Under the pieces are notes generated by a model. That model saw nothing but the letters and a program-made list of their open reading frames with translations, was not told the origin of the DNA and did not search any database. Below are positions 8,566 to 21,088 of a stretch of 64,000 nucleotides of DNA, in pieces. The stretch is from JBEEFP01 sp041166085 (GTDB lineage Bacteria > Actinomycetota > Acidimicrobiia > Acidimicrobiales > JAFATL01), in contig JBEEFP010000007.1 of the NCBI GenBank assembly GCA_041166085.1, positions 40,062 to 104,061 on the forward strand. The letters run 5' to 3'. The first letter of the stretch is position 1, and each line of letters starts with the position of its first letter. The translations under genes were made by a program, and so were the position numbers.

Positions 8566-8629
8566 CCCGTCCTGGTGCAGAACATCCCTGACATGGGTTG
8601 TCACAGCACGTCCCTAACCTGGGGGGAGC

Positions 8630-13001
<4,372 letters not shown>

Positions 13002-13009
<8 letters not shown>

Positions 13010-13760
13010 GGGCGACACGATCGCGAGGACGGCGGCCAGTCTCGACAAGTGGCTGACCGGACGCACCATCACCAAGGCGCGCAGCGTCCGCGTCCGGGTG
13101 CCGGCCGACGCCATGGTGGGGCGCACCGTCGAGGCGGTGGAAGCCAAGGCCAAGCACCTGCTCATCCGCTTCAGCGGCGGGCTCACGCTGCACACGCACA
13201 TGCAGATGACGGGCGCGTGGCACGTCTACCCCGCGGGCGAGAAGTGGCGAAAGCCGGGCTGGCAGGCGCGCGTGGTGCTGGAGGCGGGCGACCGCGTGGC
13301 CGTGTGCTTCAACGCGCCGACGGTCGAGCTCCTCACCGAGCGGGACGAGGTCGAGCACCCGTCGATCGCCAACCTCGGTCCTGATGTGCTGAAGCCGCCC
13401 GTCGACCTCGACGAGGTGCGCCGGCGCGCCGCGACGCGTCCGTCCGAGTCCACCATCGGCGAGCTGTTGCTGGACCAGGGGGTGGTGTCGGGCATCGGCA
13501 ACATCTACCGCTGCGAGGCGCTCTTCCTCGGTCGCACCCATCCGAAGACGCCGTGGCCCGACGCCGACCTGGACGAGCTCGTGCGCACCGCGTCGAGGGT
13601 CATGCTCACCCGCGTCGACGCCCGCGCGCCCTACCGCGCCAACGTCTACGACCGCGCCGGCCGCCCCTGCCCCCGCTGCCGGACCCGGATCGTCGCGGAG
13701 ACCTACGGCGCCTTTCCCCGCACCGCCTACTGGTGCCCCACCTGCCAGCCCCTGCCCTGA
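13002..13760 (+). CDS. nei: Endonuclease VIII (Fpg/Nei DNA glycosylase) with ACG start
   Basis: Bifunctional DNA glycosylase/AP lyase that removes oxidised bases. Fpg/Nei enzymes use the N-terminal amine of Pro2, exposed after Met removal, with Glu3 beside it. Here the conserved start PEGDTIARTA begins at CCT 13005, and the codon before it is ACG (13002), not ATG, GTG or TTG. No usable start codon occurs in this frame for over 100 bases upstream, and any upstream extension would bury the catalytic Pro. GAAGGGG at 12985-12991 is well placed for initiation at ACG 13002. The rest is intact: AKAKHLLI lysine, helix-2-turn-helix region LLDQGVVSGIGNIYRCE, and a C-terminal zinc finger (CPRC...CPTC). 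Overlaps lhr by eight bases. 252 residues. Confidence 0.85.
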
Positions 13761-13773
13761 GCGAAGGCGCGGC

Positions 13774-14631
13774 TCAGCGGCGGGTGAGATCGGCAGGGCT
13801 GACCGGGTAGCCGCCACTGTCGACGATGGCGGTGGCCCACGGCTCGAGGAGGGCGAACAGCTCGTCGAACTCCTCGTCCGACAGGGCGTCGACGACGACG
13901 GACTCGCCCAGGTCCGTGGTGGCCTCGACGGCGGCCCGCAGCTCGGTGCCGCTGTCAGTGAGCTTGCCGTCCTCGAGAAGGCCACGGTCGATCAGTGACG
14001 CCAGGGTCGTTTGGACGTCGTCGGCCGGCCAGCCGCGGGTGCGCATGTAGGTGTTGAGCTCGAGGCCCCACCACGCCTCGGTCATGAGCAGCACCTCGAT
14101 GGCGCTGAGTCCGTGTGAGACCCACGCGCACACGTGCCCGTCGCCCCGGTGCTCACGGACGCGGTCGGCCGCCCGCCACAGGTCGCCGATCAGGTCGCCG
14201 GGCGAGCCGAGCGACGACAGGCCCGAGTACAGCGGCCGTCCCGCGTTGGTGCACGCGTCGGCCATGCGCCGTAGCAGCTCGGTGGCGCGCTTGGCGCCGT
14301 CCGGCTCACGGCCGAGGATGCGTCCCAGCGCGGCGGTCGCGCCGCGCTGTCGGGCCGCGAGCATCGTCGGCGCGTCCGTCCTCTCCCACGCGTCTGTCAC
14401 GGACTGAGTGACCATGGGCGGGTAGAAGACGCCGAAGGCGGCGGCGATCACCTCGCCGGGGACCTGTCCCAAGCACGCACCGCGGCTGCTGAAGTAGCCC
14501 TGCGGGTAGTTGAGCCCCAGCTCTGCGTACGCCTCCTGCGCCTCCTCGGCGAAGTACACGTTGGCGGCGATGGGCTCGACCAGGTCGCGCAGACGCCTGC
14601 TCAGCCGCCGGACGCGGTTGTCGTCGGCCAT
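13774..14631 (-). CDS. SCO6745/SalK-like family protein
   Basis: A 285-residue soluble protein that I assign to the actinobacterial SCO6745 (SalK-like) family, helical proteins of unknown biochemical role sometimes labelled helix-turn-helix. Typical landmarks are PIAANVYFAEEAQEAYAELG near the N terminus, the YFSSRGACLGQVPGEVIAAAF block, and a C-terminal winged-helix-like part beginning near NTYMRTRGWPADDVQTTLASL. ATG 14631 is six bases downstream of TAGTGT (minus strand). It converges on nei with a 13-base gap. The name rests on recognised family sequence; no function should be inferred. Confidence 0.7.
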   Translation of the reverse strand: MADDNRVRRLSRRLRDLVEPIAANVYFAEEAQEAYAELGLNYPQGYFSSRGACLGQVPGEVIAAAFGVFYPPMVTQSVTDAWERTDAPTMLAARQRGATAALGRILGREPDGAKRATELLRRMADACTNAGRPLYSGLSSLGSPGDLIGDLWRAADRVREHRGDGHVCAWVSHGLSAIEVLLMTEAWWGLELNTYMRTRGWPADDVQTTLASLIDRGLLEDGKLTDSGTELRAAVEATTDLGESVVVDALSDEEFDELFALLEPWATAIVDSGGYPVSPADLTRR

Positions 14632-14777
14632 GCCGGCACACTAGGTGCGGCTGCCAACCGTTCGCTGAGGGCCTGGATGCGCTGCTCGGTCAGGCGGCGC
14701 TCCTCACACGAGACCCATGCATTGCGTACCGCCCCCCGGGCGCCGAGCGCCCTCACCCAATTGGCGATGCTCGTCAT
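14601..14777 (-). CDS. Possible small protein, 58 aa
   Basis: A short frame from ATG 14777 contains RNAWVSCEERRLTEQRI, an Arg/Glu-rich helix resembling small actinobacterial hypothetical proteins, then a Pro/Thr-rich tail. It overlaps the start of the SCO6745-like gene by 31 bases and contains that gene's putative -10, which counts against it. A GGAGG lies upstream but about 15 bases away. Low confidence. Confidence 0.35.
   Translation of the reverse strand: MTSIANWVRALGARGAVRNAWVSCEERRLTEQRIQALSERLAAAPSVPAWPTTTASGG
14638..14643 (-). promoter_or_regulatory. -10 element (TAGTGT) of the SCO6745-like gene
   Basis: On the minus strand TAGTGT ends six bases before ATG 14631; no ribosome binding site is present. 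Confidence 0.45.
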
Positions 14778-14887
14778 GGGTCGGACGGTAAACCTCCAGC
14801 GTTTCCCACAAGCGACCTGCATGTGCAATCCGCGTGACGCGCGCGTGAAGGCTTCATGACCTGGGGCGCGTAGCCTGCGGCGACGCC

Positions 14888-16141
14888 ATGGCCCGTCGCC
14901 GCGTGCTCGTCGACATCACGCCCTTGCGGCGCAGCCCGGGCTTCCGCGCCCTGTTCGCGGGCCAGCTGGTGTCCTTCCTCGGCAGCCAGCTGACCGTCGT
15001 CGCGGTGGCCTACCAGGTGTTCCGGCTCACCCACTCGTCATTCGCCGTGGGGATGGTGAGCCTGGCCCAGTTCGGGCCCTTGCTCATCGGCTCGCTGCTC
15101 GGCGGCGCAGTCGTCGACAGCACGGACCGCCGGCGCCTGCTCATGCTGATGCAGGTGCTGCTGGGACTGTGCGCGGTGGCCCTCGCCCTCAACGCGGTCC
15201 GTGACCACCCGGCCCTCTGGCCCCTGTTCGCGGTGACGGCACTGGCGGCCGGGCTCTCGGGACTCGACCGCCCGGCACGCAGCGCGGTGATCCCTGGGAT
15301 GGTCGAGCAGCATCAGCTGCCAGCCGCCTTCGCCCTCTGGCAGATTCAGATGCAGGTGGGGCTGGCGGTTGGGCCCGCGCTCGGCGGACTCGTGCTCGCG
15401 CAGTTCGGCTCAGCCGCCGTCTACTGGGTCGACGCTGCCACGTTCGCCGTCGCCTTCCTCAGCTGCACGCGGCTGCCGCCGTTGCCTCCGGAGGGAGGCG
15501 GCACCAAGGTCAGCTTCGGTTCCATCGCCGAGGGCCTGCGGTTCGTGAAGGGGAGCCGCGTGCTGCAGGGGACCTTCCTCATCGACATCGACGCCATGGT
15601 CTTCGGGATGCCGCGCGCCGTCTTCCCTGAGCTGGCGGCCAGGTTGGGGGGCGGGCCGCAGACCCTCGGCTTGTTGTACGCGGCGCCGGGTGTCGGCGCG
15701 TTCATCGGCGCGCTCACCACGGGCTGGGTCGCGCACGTCCGCCGCCAGGGCCGAGCCGTGTACGTGGCCGTCGCGGCCTGGGGGCTGTCCGTCGCCGCCT
15801 TCGGGATCGCGCACTGGCTGCCCCTGGCGCTCTTCTTCCTCGCGCTGGCAGGCGCGTCCGACGTGGTGTCGGCCGTGTTCCGGAACACCATCCTGCAGAC
15901 GTCGGTGCCCGACTCGTTGCGCGGCCGGCTGTCGTCACTCCACATAGCGGTCGTGACCGGCGGTCCTCGTGTCGGCGACTTCGAGGCAGGCACGGTCGCG
16001 TCGCTCACCACGCCGCGGATCTCGGTCGTGTCGGGCGGGCTGGCGTGCGTGGCAGGCGTGGCGGTGCTGGCCTGGGTGCTCCCGGAGTTCCGGGGCTACG
16101 TACTCCCGGCGCCGGCCATACACTCCGACGACGATGGCTGA
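14888..16141 (+). CDS. MFS transporter (EntS/MFS_3-type exporter)
   Basis: A 417-residue integral membrane protein with about twelve hydrophobic segments. The loop between helices 2 and 3 carries GGAVVDSTDRRRLL, the MFS motif A (GxxxDRxxRR) in the form seen in EntS-like drug or siderophore exporters. Helix 1 begins FRALFAGQLVSFLGSQL, again typical of that subfamily. The substrate is unknown; no siderophore genes are near. TAGCCT lies 11 bases before ATG 14888. Its last eight bases overlap the start of the CBS-citrate synthase gene, which puts the two in one transcript, although no functional link is obvious. Confidence 0.87.
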   Translation: MARRRVLVDITPLRRSPGFRALFAGQLVSFLGSQLTVVAVAYQVFRLTHSSFAVGMVSLAQFGPLLIGSLLGGAVVDSTDRRRLLMLMQVLLGLCAVALALNAVRDHPALWPLFAVTALAAGLSGLDRPARSAVIPGMVEQHQLPAAFALWQIQMQVGLAVGPALGGLVLAQFGSAAVYWVDAATFAVAFLSCTRLPPLPPEGGGTKVSFGSIAEGLRFVKGSRVLQGTFLIDIDAMVFGMPRAVFPELAARLGGGPQTLGLLYAAPGVGAFIGALTTGWVAHVRRQGRAVYVAVAAWGLSVAAFGIAHWLPLALFFLALAGASDVVSAVFRNTILQTSVPDSLRGRLSSLHIAVVTGGPRVGDFEAGTVASLTTPRISVVSGGLACVAGVAVLAWVLPEFRGYVLPAPAIHSDDDG

Positions 16142-17678
16142 TTCCCCAGCAAAGACCCGCACCGTCGGCGACATCATGAGCAGCCCGGCGGTGACGGCGA
16201 CCCCGTCGGAGACGATCGCCGAGGCCACCGGCCGCATGCGGGACCAGAAGGTCGGCTCGGTCGTCGTGGTCGACGGCAAGCGAGCCATCGGCATCCTCAC
16301 CGAGCGCGACCTGGTGCGCTTCGCGGCGTCGGGCGCCGACGCGTCGGCGACCAAGGTGTCGGAGTGGATGACTGACGATCCCGACACTGTCGCGCCCGAC
16401 GTCGAGGTCGCCGAGGCCTGGAAGAGCCTGGCCGAGCACGGCTACCGCCACATCCCGGTGGCCAAGGGCGGCGAGCTGGTCGGCATCGTCTCCATGCGCG
16501 ACCTCGTGCGCATCGCCCAGATCCGTCCCGTCGATCAGGCCCTCACCGACGTGCCCAAGGGCCTGGCCGGTGTCGTGGTCGCCGAAACCGAGGTCGGCGA
16601 CGTGCGGGGCCAGGAGGGCTTCTACCACTACAGGCAGTACAACGCCGTGGAGCTGGCGGACAAACGGGGCCTCGAGGATGTGTGGCACCTCTTGTTCGAA
16701 GGCGAGCTGCCCACGCCCGAACAGCGCGAGGCCTTCCTTGCCGAGATCAAGCCCCTGCGCGAGATCCCCGCATCCGTGCGTGACGTGCTGCCCGCCATCG
16801 CCAAGGCTGGTTCGCGGTTCATCCCGCTCGATGCGCTGCGCACCGCCGTGTCCCTCGTCGGATACGCCGGCGACTTCAAACCCAGCCTCGACATCGACCA
16901 CGCCGCCCTGCGCGCCAACGCCATGCAGGTCTGCGCGGTGATCCCCACGCTGATCATGGCGCTCTACCGTCTCAACCGCGGCGAGCAGCCCATCGACCCG
17001 CACCCCGACCTGCCCTACGGCGCCAACTACCTCTACATGCTCACGGGCGAAGCGCCCGACCCCGACATCGCCCGCGCCGTCGAGCAGTACCAGATCACCA
17101 CTATCGACCACGGCTTCAACGCGTCGACGTTCACCGCACGCGTCATCACCTCGAGCGGTGCCGACCTTGCCGCGGCCGTCGTCGGGGGCATCGGCGCCCT
17201 TTCAGGTCCGCTGCACGGTGGTGCGCCCAGCCGGGCCCTCGAGCTGCTCGAGACCATCGGCACCGTCGAGAACGCCCGGCCCTACATCGAGAACGCGGTG
17301 CGCAACGGCGAACGCATCATGGGGTTCGGTCACCGCGTGTACAAGACCGACGACCCGCGCTCGCTGTTCCTGCGCGGGGTCGCCGAGCGCATCGGCGCCG
17401 AGAAGCTGCCCTTCGCCAAGGAGGTCGAACGCACCGTCGTCGACGTGCTCGCCGAGCTCAAGCCCGGCCGCGACCTCTACGCCAACGTCGAGTTCTACGC
17501 GGGCGTGGTCATGGACCACACCGGCCTGCCCCAGGACCTGTTCACGCCGACGTTCGCATCGAGTCGCGTGATCGGCTGGTGCGCGAACATCCTCGAGCAG
17601 GCGGCCGACAACCGCATCATCCGGCCCAGCGCGCGCTACGTCGGCCCGCCCCCGCCTGTCCCCGTCCCCGACATCTAG
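16134..17678 (+). CDS. Citrate synthase with N-terminal CBS-domain pair
   Basis: Condenses acetyl-CoA (or an acyl-CoA) with oxaloacetate. The first ~130 residues are a complete Bateman module: CBS1 (VGDIMSSPAVTATPSETIAEA ... GILTERDLVRFAA) and CBS2 (VSEWMTDDPDTVAPD ... GIVSMRDLVRI). The citrate synthase domain follows from about 145 to 505. Catalytic H361 (SGPLHGGAP) and H400 (MGFGHRVYK) are present, but the catalytic acid, usually Asp in NVDFYSG, is Glu453 (NVEFYAG), as I recall from some type-2 or methylcitrate synthases. CBS pairs usually bind adenine nucleotides, so energy-state control is likely but inferred. ATG 16134 overlaps the MFS gene by eight bases. A conventional citrate synthase lies at 28094. 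Confidence 0.9.
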   Translation: MADSPAKTRTVGDIMSSPAVTATPSETIAEATGRMRDQKVGSVVVVDGKRAIGILTERDLVRFAASGADASATKVSEWMTDDPDTVAPDVEVAEAWKSLAEHGYRHIPVAKGGELVGIVSMRDLVRIAQIRPVDQALTDVPKGLAGVVVAETEVGDVRGQEGFYHYRQYNAVELADKRGLEDVWHLLFEGELPTPEQREAFLAEIKPLREIPASVRDVLPAIAKAGSRFIPLDALRTAVSLVGYAGDFKPSLDIDHAALRANAMQVCAVIPTLIMALYRLNRGEQPIDPHPDLPYGANYLYMLTGEAPDPDIARAVEQYQITTIDHGFNASTFTARVITSSGADLAAAVVGGIGALSGPLHGGAPSRALELLETIGTVENARPYIENAVRNGERIMGFGHRVYKTDDPRSLFLRGVAERIGAEKLPFAKEVERTVVDVLAELKPGRDLYANVEFYAGVVMDHTGLPQDLFTPTFASSRVIGWCANILEQAADNRIIRPSARYVGPPPPVPVPDI

Positions 17679-17680
17679 GC

Positions 17681-18115
17681 GTGGCAGTACGCGTCATCGA
17701 GGCCGACGAGGTCACGCCCGCGCTGATCGAGGCGTTCGCTCGACTGACACCGCACCTGTCGAAGTCGAACCCGGCGCCGAGCGACGCGCATCTGCAGGAG
17801 ATCGTCGCATCGCCCGCGACCGTGCTGCTCATGGCGGTCGACGACTCGGATCGGTACGTCGGCACGTTGACGCTGGCCCTGTTCCGGATTCCCACCGCGC
17901 TGCGGGCGTGGATCGAGGACGTCATCGCCGATCCCGACGTCAGCGGTCAGGGCGTCGGGCGGGCGCTCACCACCGAGGCGCTGCGCATCGCCAAGGAGCG
18001 GGGGGCGAAGACGGTCGACCTCACCTCTCGCCCGTCGCGCGAGGCCGCCAACCATATCTACCGGGCGATCGGCTTCCAGCAGCGCGACACCAACGTCTAC
18101 CGCTACGAGCTCTGA
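17681..18115 (+). CDS. GNAT family N-acetyltransferase
   Basis: A 144-residue GCN5-related acetyltransferase. Motif A, which binds acetyl-CoA, reads DVSGQGVGRALTTEALRIAKERG and the C-terminal AANHIYRAIGFQQRDTNVYR is the standard motif B region. The acceptor substrate is unknown. GTG 17681 is chosen because it starts two bases after the citrate synthase stop and gives a complete fold. Its stop overlaps the next start (TGATG), so it belongs to the run of coupled genes beginning with the MFS exporter. Confidence 0.82.
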   Translation: MAVRVIEADEVTPALIEAFARLTPHLSKSNPAPSDAHLQEIVASPATVLLMAVDDSDRYVGTLTLALFRIPTALRAWIEDVIADPDVSGQGVGRALTTEALRIAKERGAKTVDLTSRPSREAANHIYRAIGFQQRDTNVYRYEL

Positions 18116-18711
18116 TGCCGAGCATGTCCCGGTTCCAGTCGGCGTTCTGCCGGAGTGCGCCTTGGCGGACCGTCGCGCGGAGGGTCGTTCTGCCCTGGGC
18201 GCTCCACGGGTTCGAGCCCCGGGGCGATGTGCTCGAGATCGGTGCGGGAAGTGGCGCGATGGCCGCCGAGCTCCTGGCCCTGTACCCCGGCGTCCGCCTG
18301 ACCGTCACCGATGTCGACGACGAGATGGTGGAGGCGGCCGCGGCGCGGCTCTCGCCCTTCGGTGGCCGGGCAACGGCTCGTGACGCCGACGCCACCTCCC
18401 TGCCGTTCGCTGACGACACCTTCGATGTCGTCCTCAGCTGGGTCATGCTGCACCACACCGTCGAGTGGGAGAAGGCGCTGGCCGAGACGATCCGCGTCCT
18501 GCGTCCCGGCGGGCAGCTCATCGGATACGACCTGTTGTCGACGGCGCCGCTTCGTCGCCTGCACCGGACCGACGGTGACCACCTTCGGATGATGCACCTG
18601 CCCGAGCTGCGCGAGGCGTGCCGCAACCTCCCGGTCGGCACGGCGGTGCTGACGCCGAGCCTCGCAGGTCTCACCGTGCGCTTCGCGCTGCAGAAGGCAG
18701 GCGCGACCTGA
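18115..18711 (+). CDS. Class I SAM-dependent methyltransferase
   Basis: A 198-residue Rossmann methyltransferase: motif I VLEIGAGSGAMAAELL, motif II VTDVDDEMV, a DATSLPFADDTFDVVLSWVML motif IV region, and IRVLRPGGQLIGYDLL. It is the UbiE/Methyltransf_11 type, acting on a small molecule or lipid that cannot be named. ATG 18115 shares its A with the preceding stop; ATG 18124 is an alternative three codons later. Converges on the TetR gene with a 14-base gap. Confidence 0.82.
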   Translation: MPSMSRFQSAFCRSAPWRTVARRVVLPWALHGFEPRGDVLEIGAGSGAMAAELLALYPGVRLTVTDVDDEMVEAAAARLSPFGGRATARDADATSLPFADDTFDVVLSWVMLHHTVEWEKALAETIRVLRPGGQLIGYDLLSTAPLRRLHRTDGDHLRMMHLPELREACRNLPVGTAVLTPSLAGLTVRFALQKAGAT

Positions 18712-18725
18712 CGTCGCGAGCGGGC

Positions 18726-19361
18726 TCAGGCGAGTGACGACAGCATCGGCCGTACGATCCGGCGCAGAGACGCGCGCAATGCGTGCTCGTCGTGGACGGG
18801 GAGCACCGTCTCGCGCGTAAGGATGAACGACAGGCTGAGGCGGGCCGTCGCCTCGGCCAGCTCAGCCAGGCGGTCCGGGTCGGCGTGCACGCCGGCGCTC
18901 GTCGCTCCCGCGACCAGCACCTGACGGGCAATGGCGAGCAGGGGACCGGCCCCGGTGGTCACGAAGGGCAGGAAGGTCGCGGGGTCGTCGTGCAGCAGCT
19001 GCTCGACCAACGAGCCGCGCAGGGCTGCGAGGGCGACGAGCCCGCCCTCGATGATCTTGTCCTCCAACGAGTGGTGGGCACGGGCGGCGCCGTCGATGGC
19101 GGCCAGCGTCTCCCGCAGCTCCCGTGCCAGCGCCGCGTGCACGAGGTCGTCGCGCGATGCGAACCGGCGGTAGACGGTCATGCGTCCGAGGCCGGCCTGA
19201 TCGGCGACGTCGTCCATGCTCCAGCCCCGCAGCCCGTGCTCGCGCAGCAACAGGGCGGCGGCGTCGAGCACCGACACCGCGGCGGTGTCGATCTCCACGT
19301 CGCCCGTCATGAGGTCGACGAGGATGGGCTCGAGTCCCACGTGCGGCCGGGTTCGGGGCAT
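18726..19361 (-). CDS. TetR family transcriptional regulator
   Basis: A 211-residue regulator. The N-terminal domain has the TetR helix-turn-helix at about residues 47-66 (WSMDDVADQAGLGRMTVYRR), and the rest is a helical ligand-binding domain. ATG 19361 shares one base with the stop of the DUF2236 gene (TGATG), so I prefer it to a longer form from 19397 that would overlap that gene by 37 bases. The pair is one operon, and a perfect palindrome over the start of the DUF2236 gene is the obvious operator, which predicts autorepression. Confidence 0.88.
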   Translation of the reverse strand: MPRTRPHVGLEPILVDLMTGDVEIDTAAVSVLDAAALLLREHGLRGWSMDDVADQAGLGRMTVYRRFASRDDLVHAALARELRETLAAIDGAARAHHSLEDKIIEGGLVALAALRGSLVEQLLHDDPATFLPFVTTGAGPLLAIARQVLVAGATSAGVHADPDRLAELAEATARLSLSFILTRETVLPVHDEHALRASLRRIVRPMLSSLA

Positions 19362-20224
19362 CAGGCTGCGGCCGCGCCGCGGCGCGCCCGTTGCCATCCG
19401 GCACGCGCGGTTGGATGCCAGCGCAGCACGTCAGGTACGAGGCGCCATCCGTTGCGGACGGCCCGCTCCATCGCCTCCAGCTCGAGCTGGTCGCGCCACG
19501 ACCACGCCAGGTCGAATCGGGCTCGAACAATCGCCGGCATGCCGCCGATCGCCGACACGCGCAACGGTTCGACTGCCAGACGTCGAACCGGCCCGATGCG
19601 GAGCACCGGCGCGGCGATGCCGAGTGGCATGGGCAGTCGCGGCGGCCTGGGCCGCGAGAGCTGACCCAGCACCCACTCGACGGCCGGGTTCATCTCGAGC
19701 ACCTCGGCGCAGACGCGGTCCCACTCCTCCTGGAAGGCAGCCCGGCTCGGGGGAACGGGACGGCCGCTCACGCCGTAGCGCCGGTACCACTCCACTCCCT
19801 CGCGGTACAGCTGCTCGCGCTGATCCGCGGTGAGTCGTCGGGTATCGAAGCGGTCGGCGACCTGCTCGGCCATGAACTGGAACGTGGCGTGCGCCCACCA
19901 GAACGTGTCCGGGTCGAGGGCGTGGTACCGGCGGCCCGCTTCGTCCACGCCCTTGATCTCGCGGTGGAAGTCGCGCACGATGCGTCCGGTCGCGCCGGCG
20001 TCCTCGTCGTAGACGGCGCCCAGGATGCGGGGCAGCGACCGGAAGATGCGGCCCCAGGGATCACCGAAGAAGTTCGAGTGCTCCATGACGCCGGCTCCGA
20101 TGGCCGGGTGCATCAGCTGGAGGATGCCGATGGTGGGTCCGATGAAGCTGATGCGCTGATCGCCCGCGTACCGCCAGAGCAGCGAGTCGGGGCCGAGGTC
20201 GATACGCTCCGCGTCGTGGTACAT
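19361..20224 (-). CDS. DUF2236 / MpaB-like oxygenase family protein
   Basis: A 287-residue member of DUF2236, the family of fungal MpaB and, more distantly, the latex-clearing protein, which are haem-dependent oxygenases. Family blocks visible are LGPDSLLWRYAGD at the N terminus, QLMHPAIGAGVMEHSNFF with the conserved His, and DPDTFWWAHATFQFM. Haem binding in this subgroup is plausible but not shown. The start ATG 20224 lies inside the palindromic operator at 20216-20244. The gene is followed directly by tetR, so its product or substrate is likely sensed by that repressor. Confidence 0.8.
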   Translation of the reverse strand: MYHDAERIDLGPDSLLWRYAGDQRISFIGPTIGILQLMHPAIGAGVMEHSNFFGDPWGRIFRSLPRILGAVYDEDAGATGRIVRDFHREIKGVDEAGRRYHALDPDTFWWAHATFQFMAEQVADRFDTRRLTADQREQLYREGVEWYRRYGVSGRPVPPSRAAFQEEWDRVCAEVLEMNPAVEWVLGQLSRPRPPRLPMPLGIAAPVLRIGPVRRLAVEPLRVSAIGGMPAIVRARFDLAWSWRDQLELEAMERAVRNGWRLVPDVLRWHPTARAGWQRARRGAAAA

Positions 20225-20244
20225 ACCTGCGAAGTATGTACCAC
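20216..20244. promoter_or_regulatory. Palindromic operator for the DUF2236-tetR operon
   Basis: Perfect 11-bp inverted repeat, GTGGTACATAC (20216-20226) and GTATGTACCAC (20234-20244), with a 7-base spacer. It covers the start codon of the DUF2236 gene (20222-20224) and the likely transcription start. The half-site TACATAC resembles that of the AcrR operator of Escherichia coli. Size and position fit a TetR-family dimer site. Confidence 0.7.
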
Positions 20245-20282
20245 AACGGCGGGAAGGGAAACGACCCGCCCGATCCGGAGCC

Positions 20283-20999
20283 TCAGCTGCGCGGCCCGCT
20301 CGTGGGGTCGTTGTCGACGGACGTGACCTCGAACGCGTCGTTCACCTTCACCGTGACGTGCGTCCCATCGGCCTTCGTCATGTGGGCCTCGTATGGCGAG
20401 CCATCGCTGTCGGTCTCGACACGGTCGACGGTGGCGTCGGGCACCGACTTGATCGCGGCTGCCCAGACCTTGTCCGCCGTGTCACCGGTGACCGCGGTCT
20501 CGCCGCTGCCGCCGCCGGGACCGCGGTGGTCGCCGCGGGATCCGCTTGCGGGATCGTTGTCGACGGACGTGACCTCGAAGGCGTCGTTCACCTTCACCGT
20601 GACGTGCGTCCCGTCGGCCTTGGTCAGGTGCGCCTCGTACGCCGAGCCATCGCTGTCGGTCTCCACGCGATCGACGGTGGCGCCGGGCACCGCCTTGGTC
20701 GCGGCTGCCCTGACCTTGTCCGCCGTGTCACCGGTGAGGGCCGTTTCGCCGCGCCCATCGGTGCGACCGGTCTCGGCTTGACCGCTGCTGTCGGCGCTGG
20801 ATGAGCCGGAGGAGCCGGCCGAGTCCGACGGCGTGGGCGCAACGGTGGTCGTCGTCGCCTGGTCGGTGCTCGGCGTGCTGCTCACCGAGGTGGTGCCGGA
20901 CTGGGCCGCCGCGATCCCGTAGCCGCCGACGAGGGCCCCCACCACCGCAGGCGCCGCCAGCCACCGGCGCAGCGAGCGCGTGCTGTTGGGGTTGTGCAT
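20283..20999 (-). CDS. Secreted protein with two near-identical PepSY-like repeats
   Basis: A 238-residue exported protein. Residues 1-33 form a signal peptide (Arg-rich start, hydrophobic core, AAAQS cleavage region), then a Thr/Ser/Gly-rich linker to about residue 83. Two copies of a ~70-residue domain follow (84-153 and 166-235), differing at about eight positions, each with GDTADKV, TVDRVETDSDGS, YEAH and VTVKVNDAFEVTSVDND. The pattern fits a PepSY-like fold, which often acts as an inhibitor or binding module outside the cell. GAGGAG precedes ATG 20999. Same strand as the DUF2236-tetR genes, 58 bases downstream, but separated by the operator. Confidence 0.8.
   Translation of the reverse strand: MHNPNSTRSLRRWLAAPAVVGALVGGYGIAAAQSGTTSVSSTPSTDQATTTTVAPTPSDSAGSSGSSSADSSGQAETGRTDGRGETALTGDTADKVRAAATKAVPGATVDRVETDSDGSAYEAHLTKADGTHVTVKVNDAFEVTSVDNDPASGSRGDHRGPGGGSGETAVTGDTADKVWAAAIKSVPDATVDRVETDSDGSPYEAHMTKADGTHVTVKVNDAFEVTSVDNDPTSGPRS
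20295..20504 (-). repeat. C-terminal copy of in-gene tandem domain repeat
   Basis: Encodes residues 166-235 of the secreted protein. The copy lies 246 bases from the other one and the two are highly similar at nucleotide level, indicating recent duplication or gene conversion. Confidence 0.75.
20541..20750 (-). repeat. N-terminal copy of in-gene tandem domain repeat
   Basis: Encodes residues 84-153. Differs from the other copy at about eight of 70 residues, including R/W, T/I, G/D and A/P changes in the first half. Confidence 0.75.
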
Positions 21000-21088
21000 G
21001 CTGTCCGCTCCTCGATCGGGTTCGAGGAAGACGATCGGGCCGCCACCTTGGGGCCACCTGAGAGGACGATCAGAGTTCCGTGCGGTGG

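Noticed and set aside
8554..8604. Longer N terminus of the PAC2 protein
   Set aside because: Would contain the -10 TACGTT and adds residues not typical of the family.
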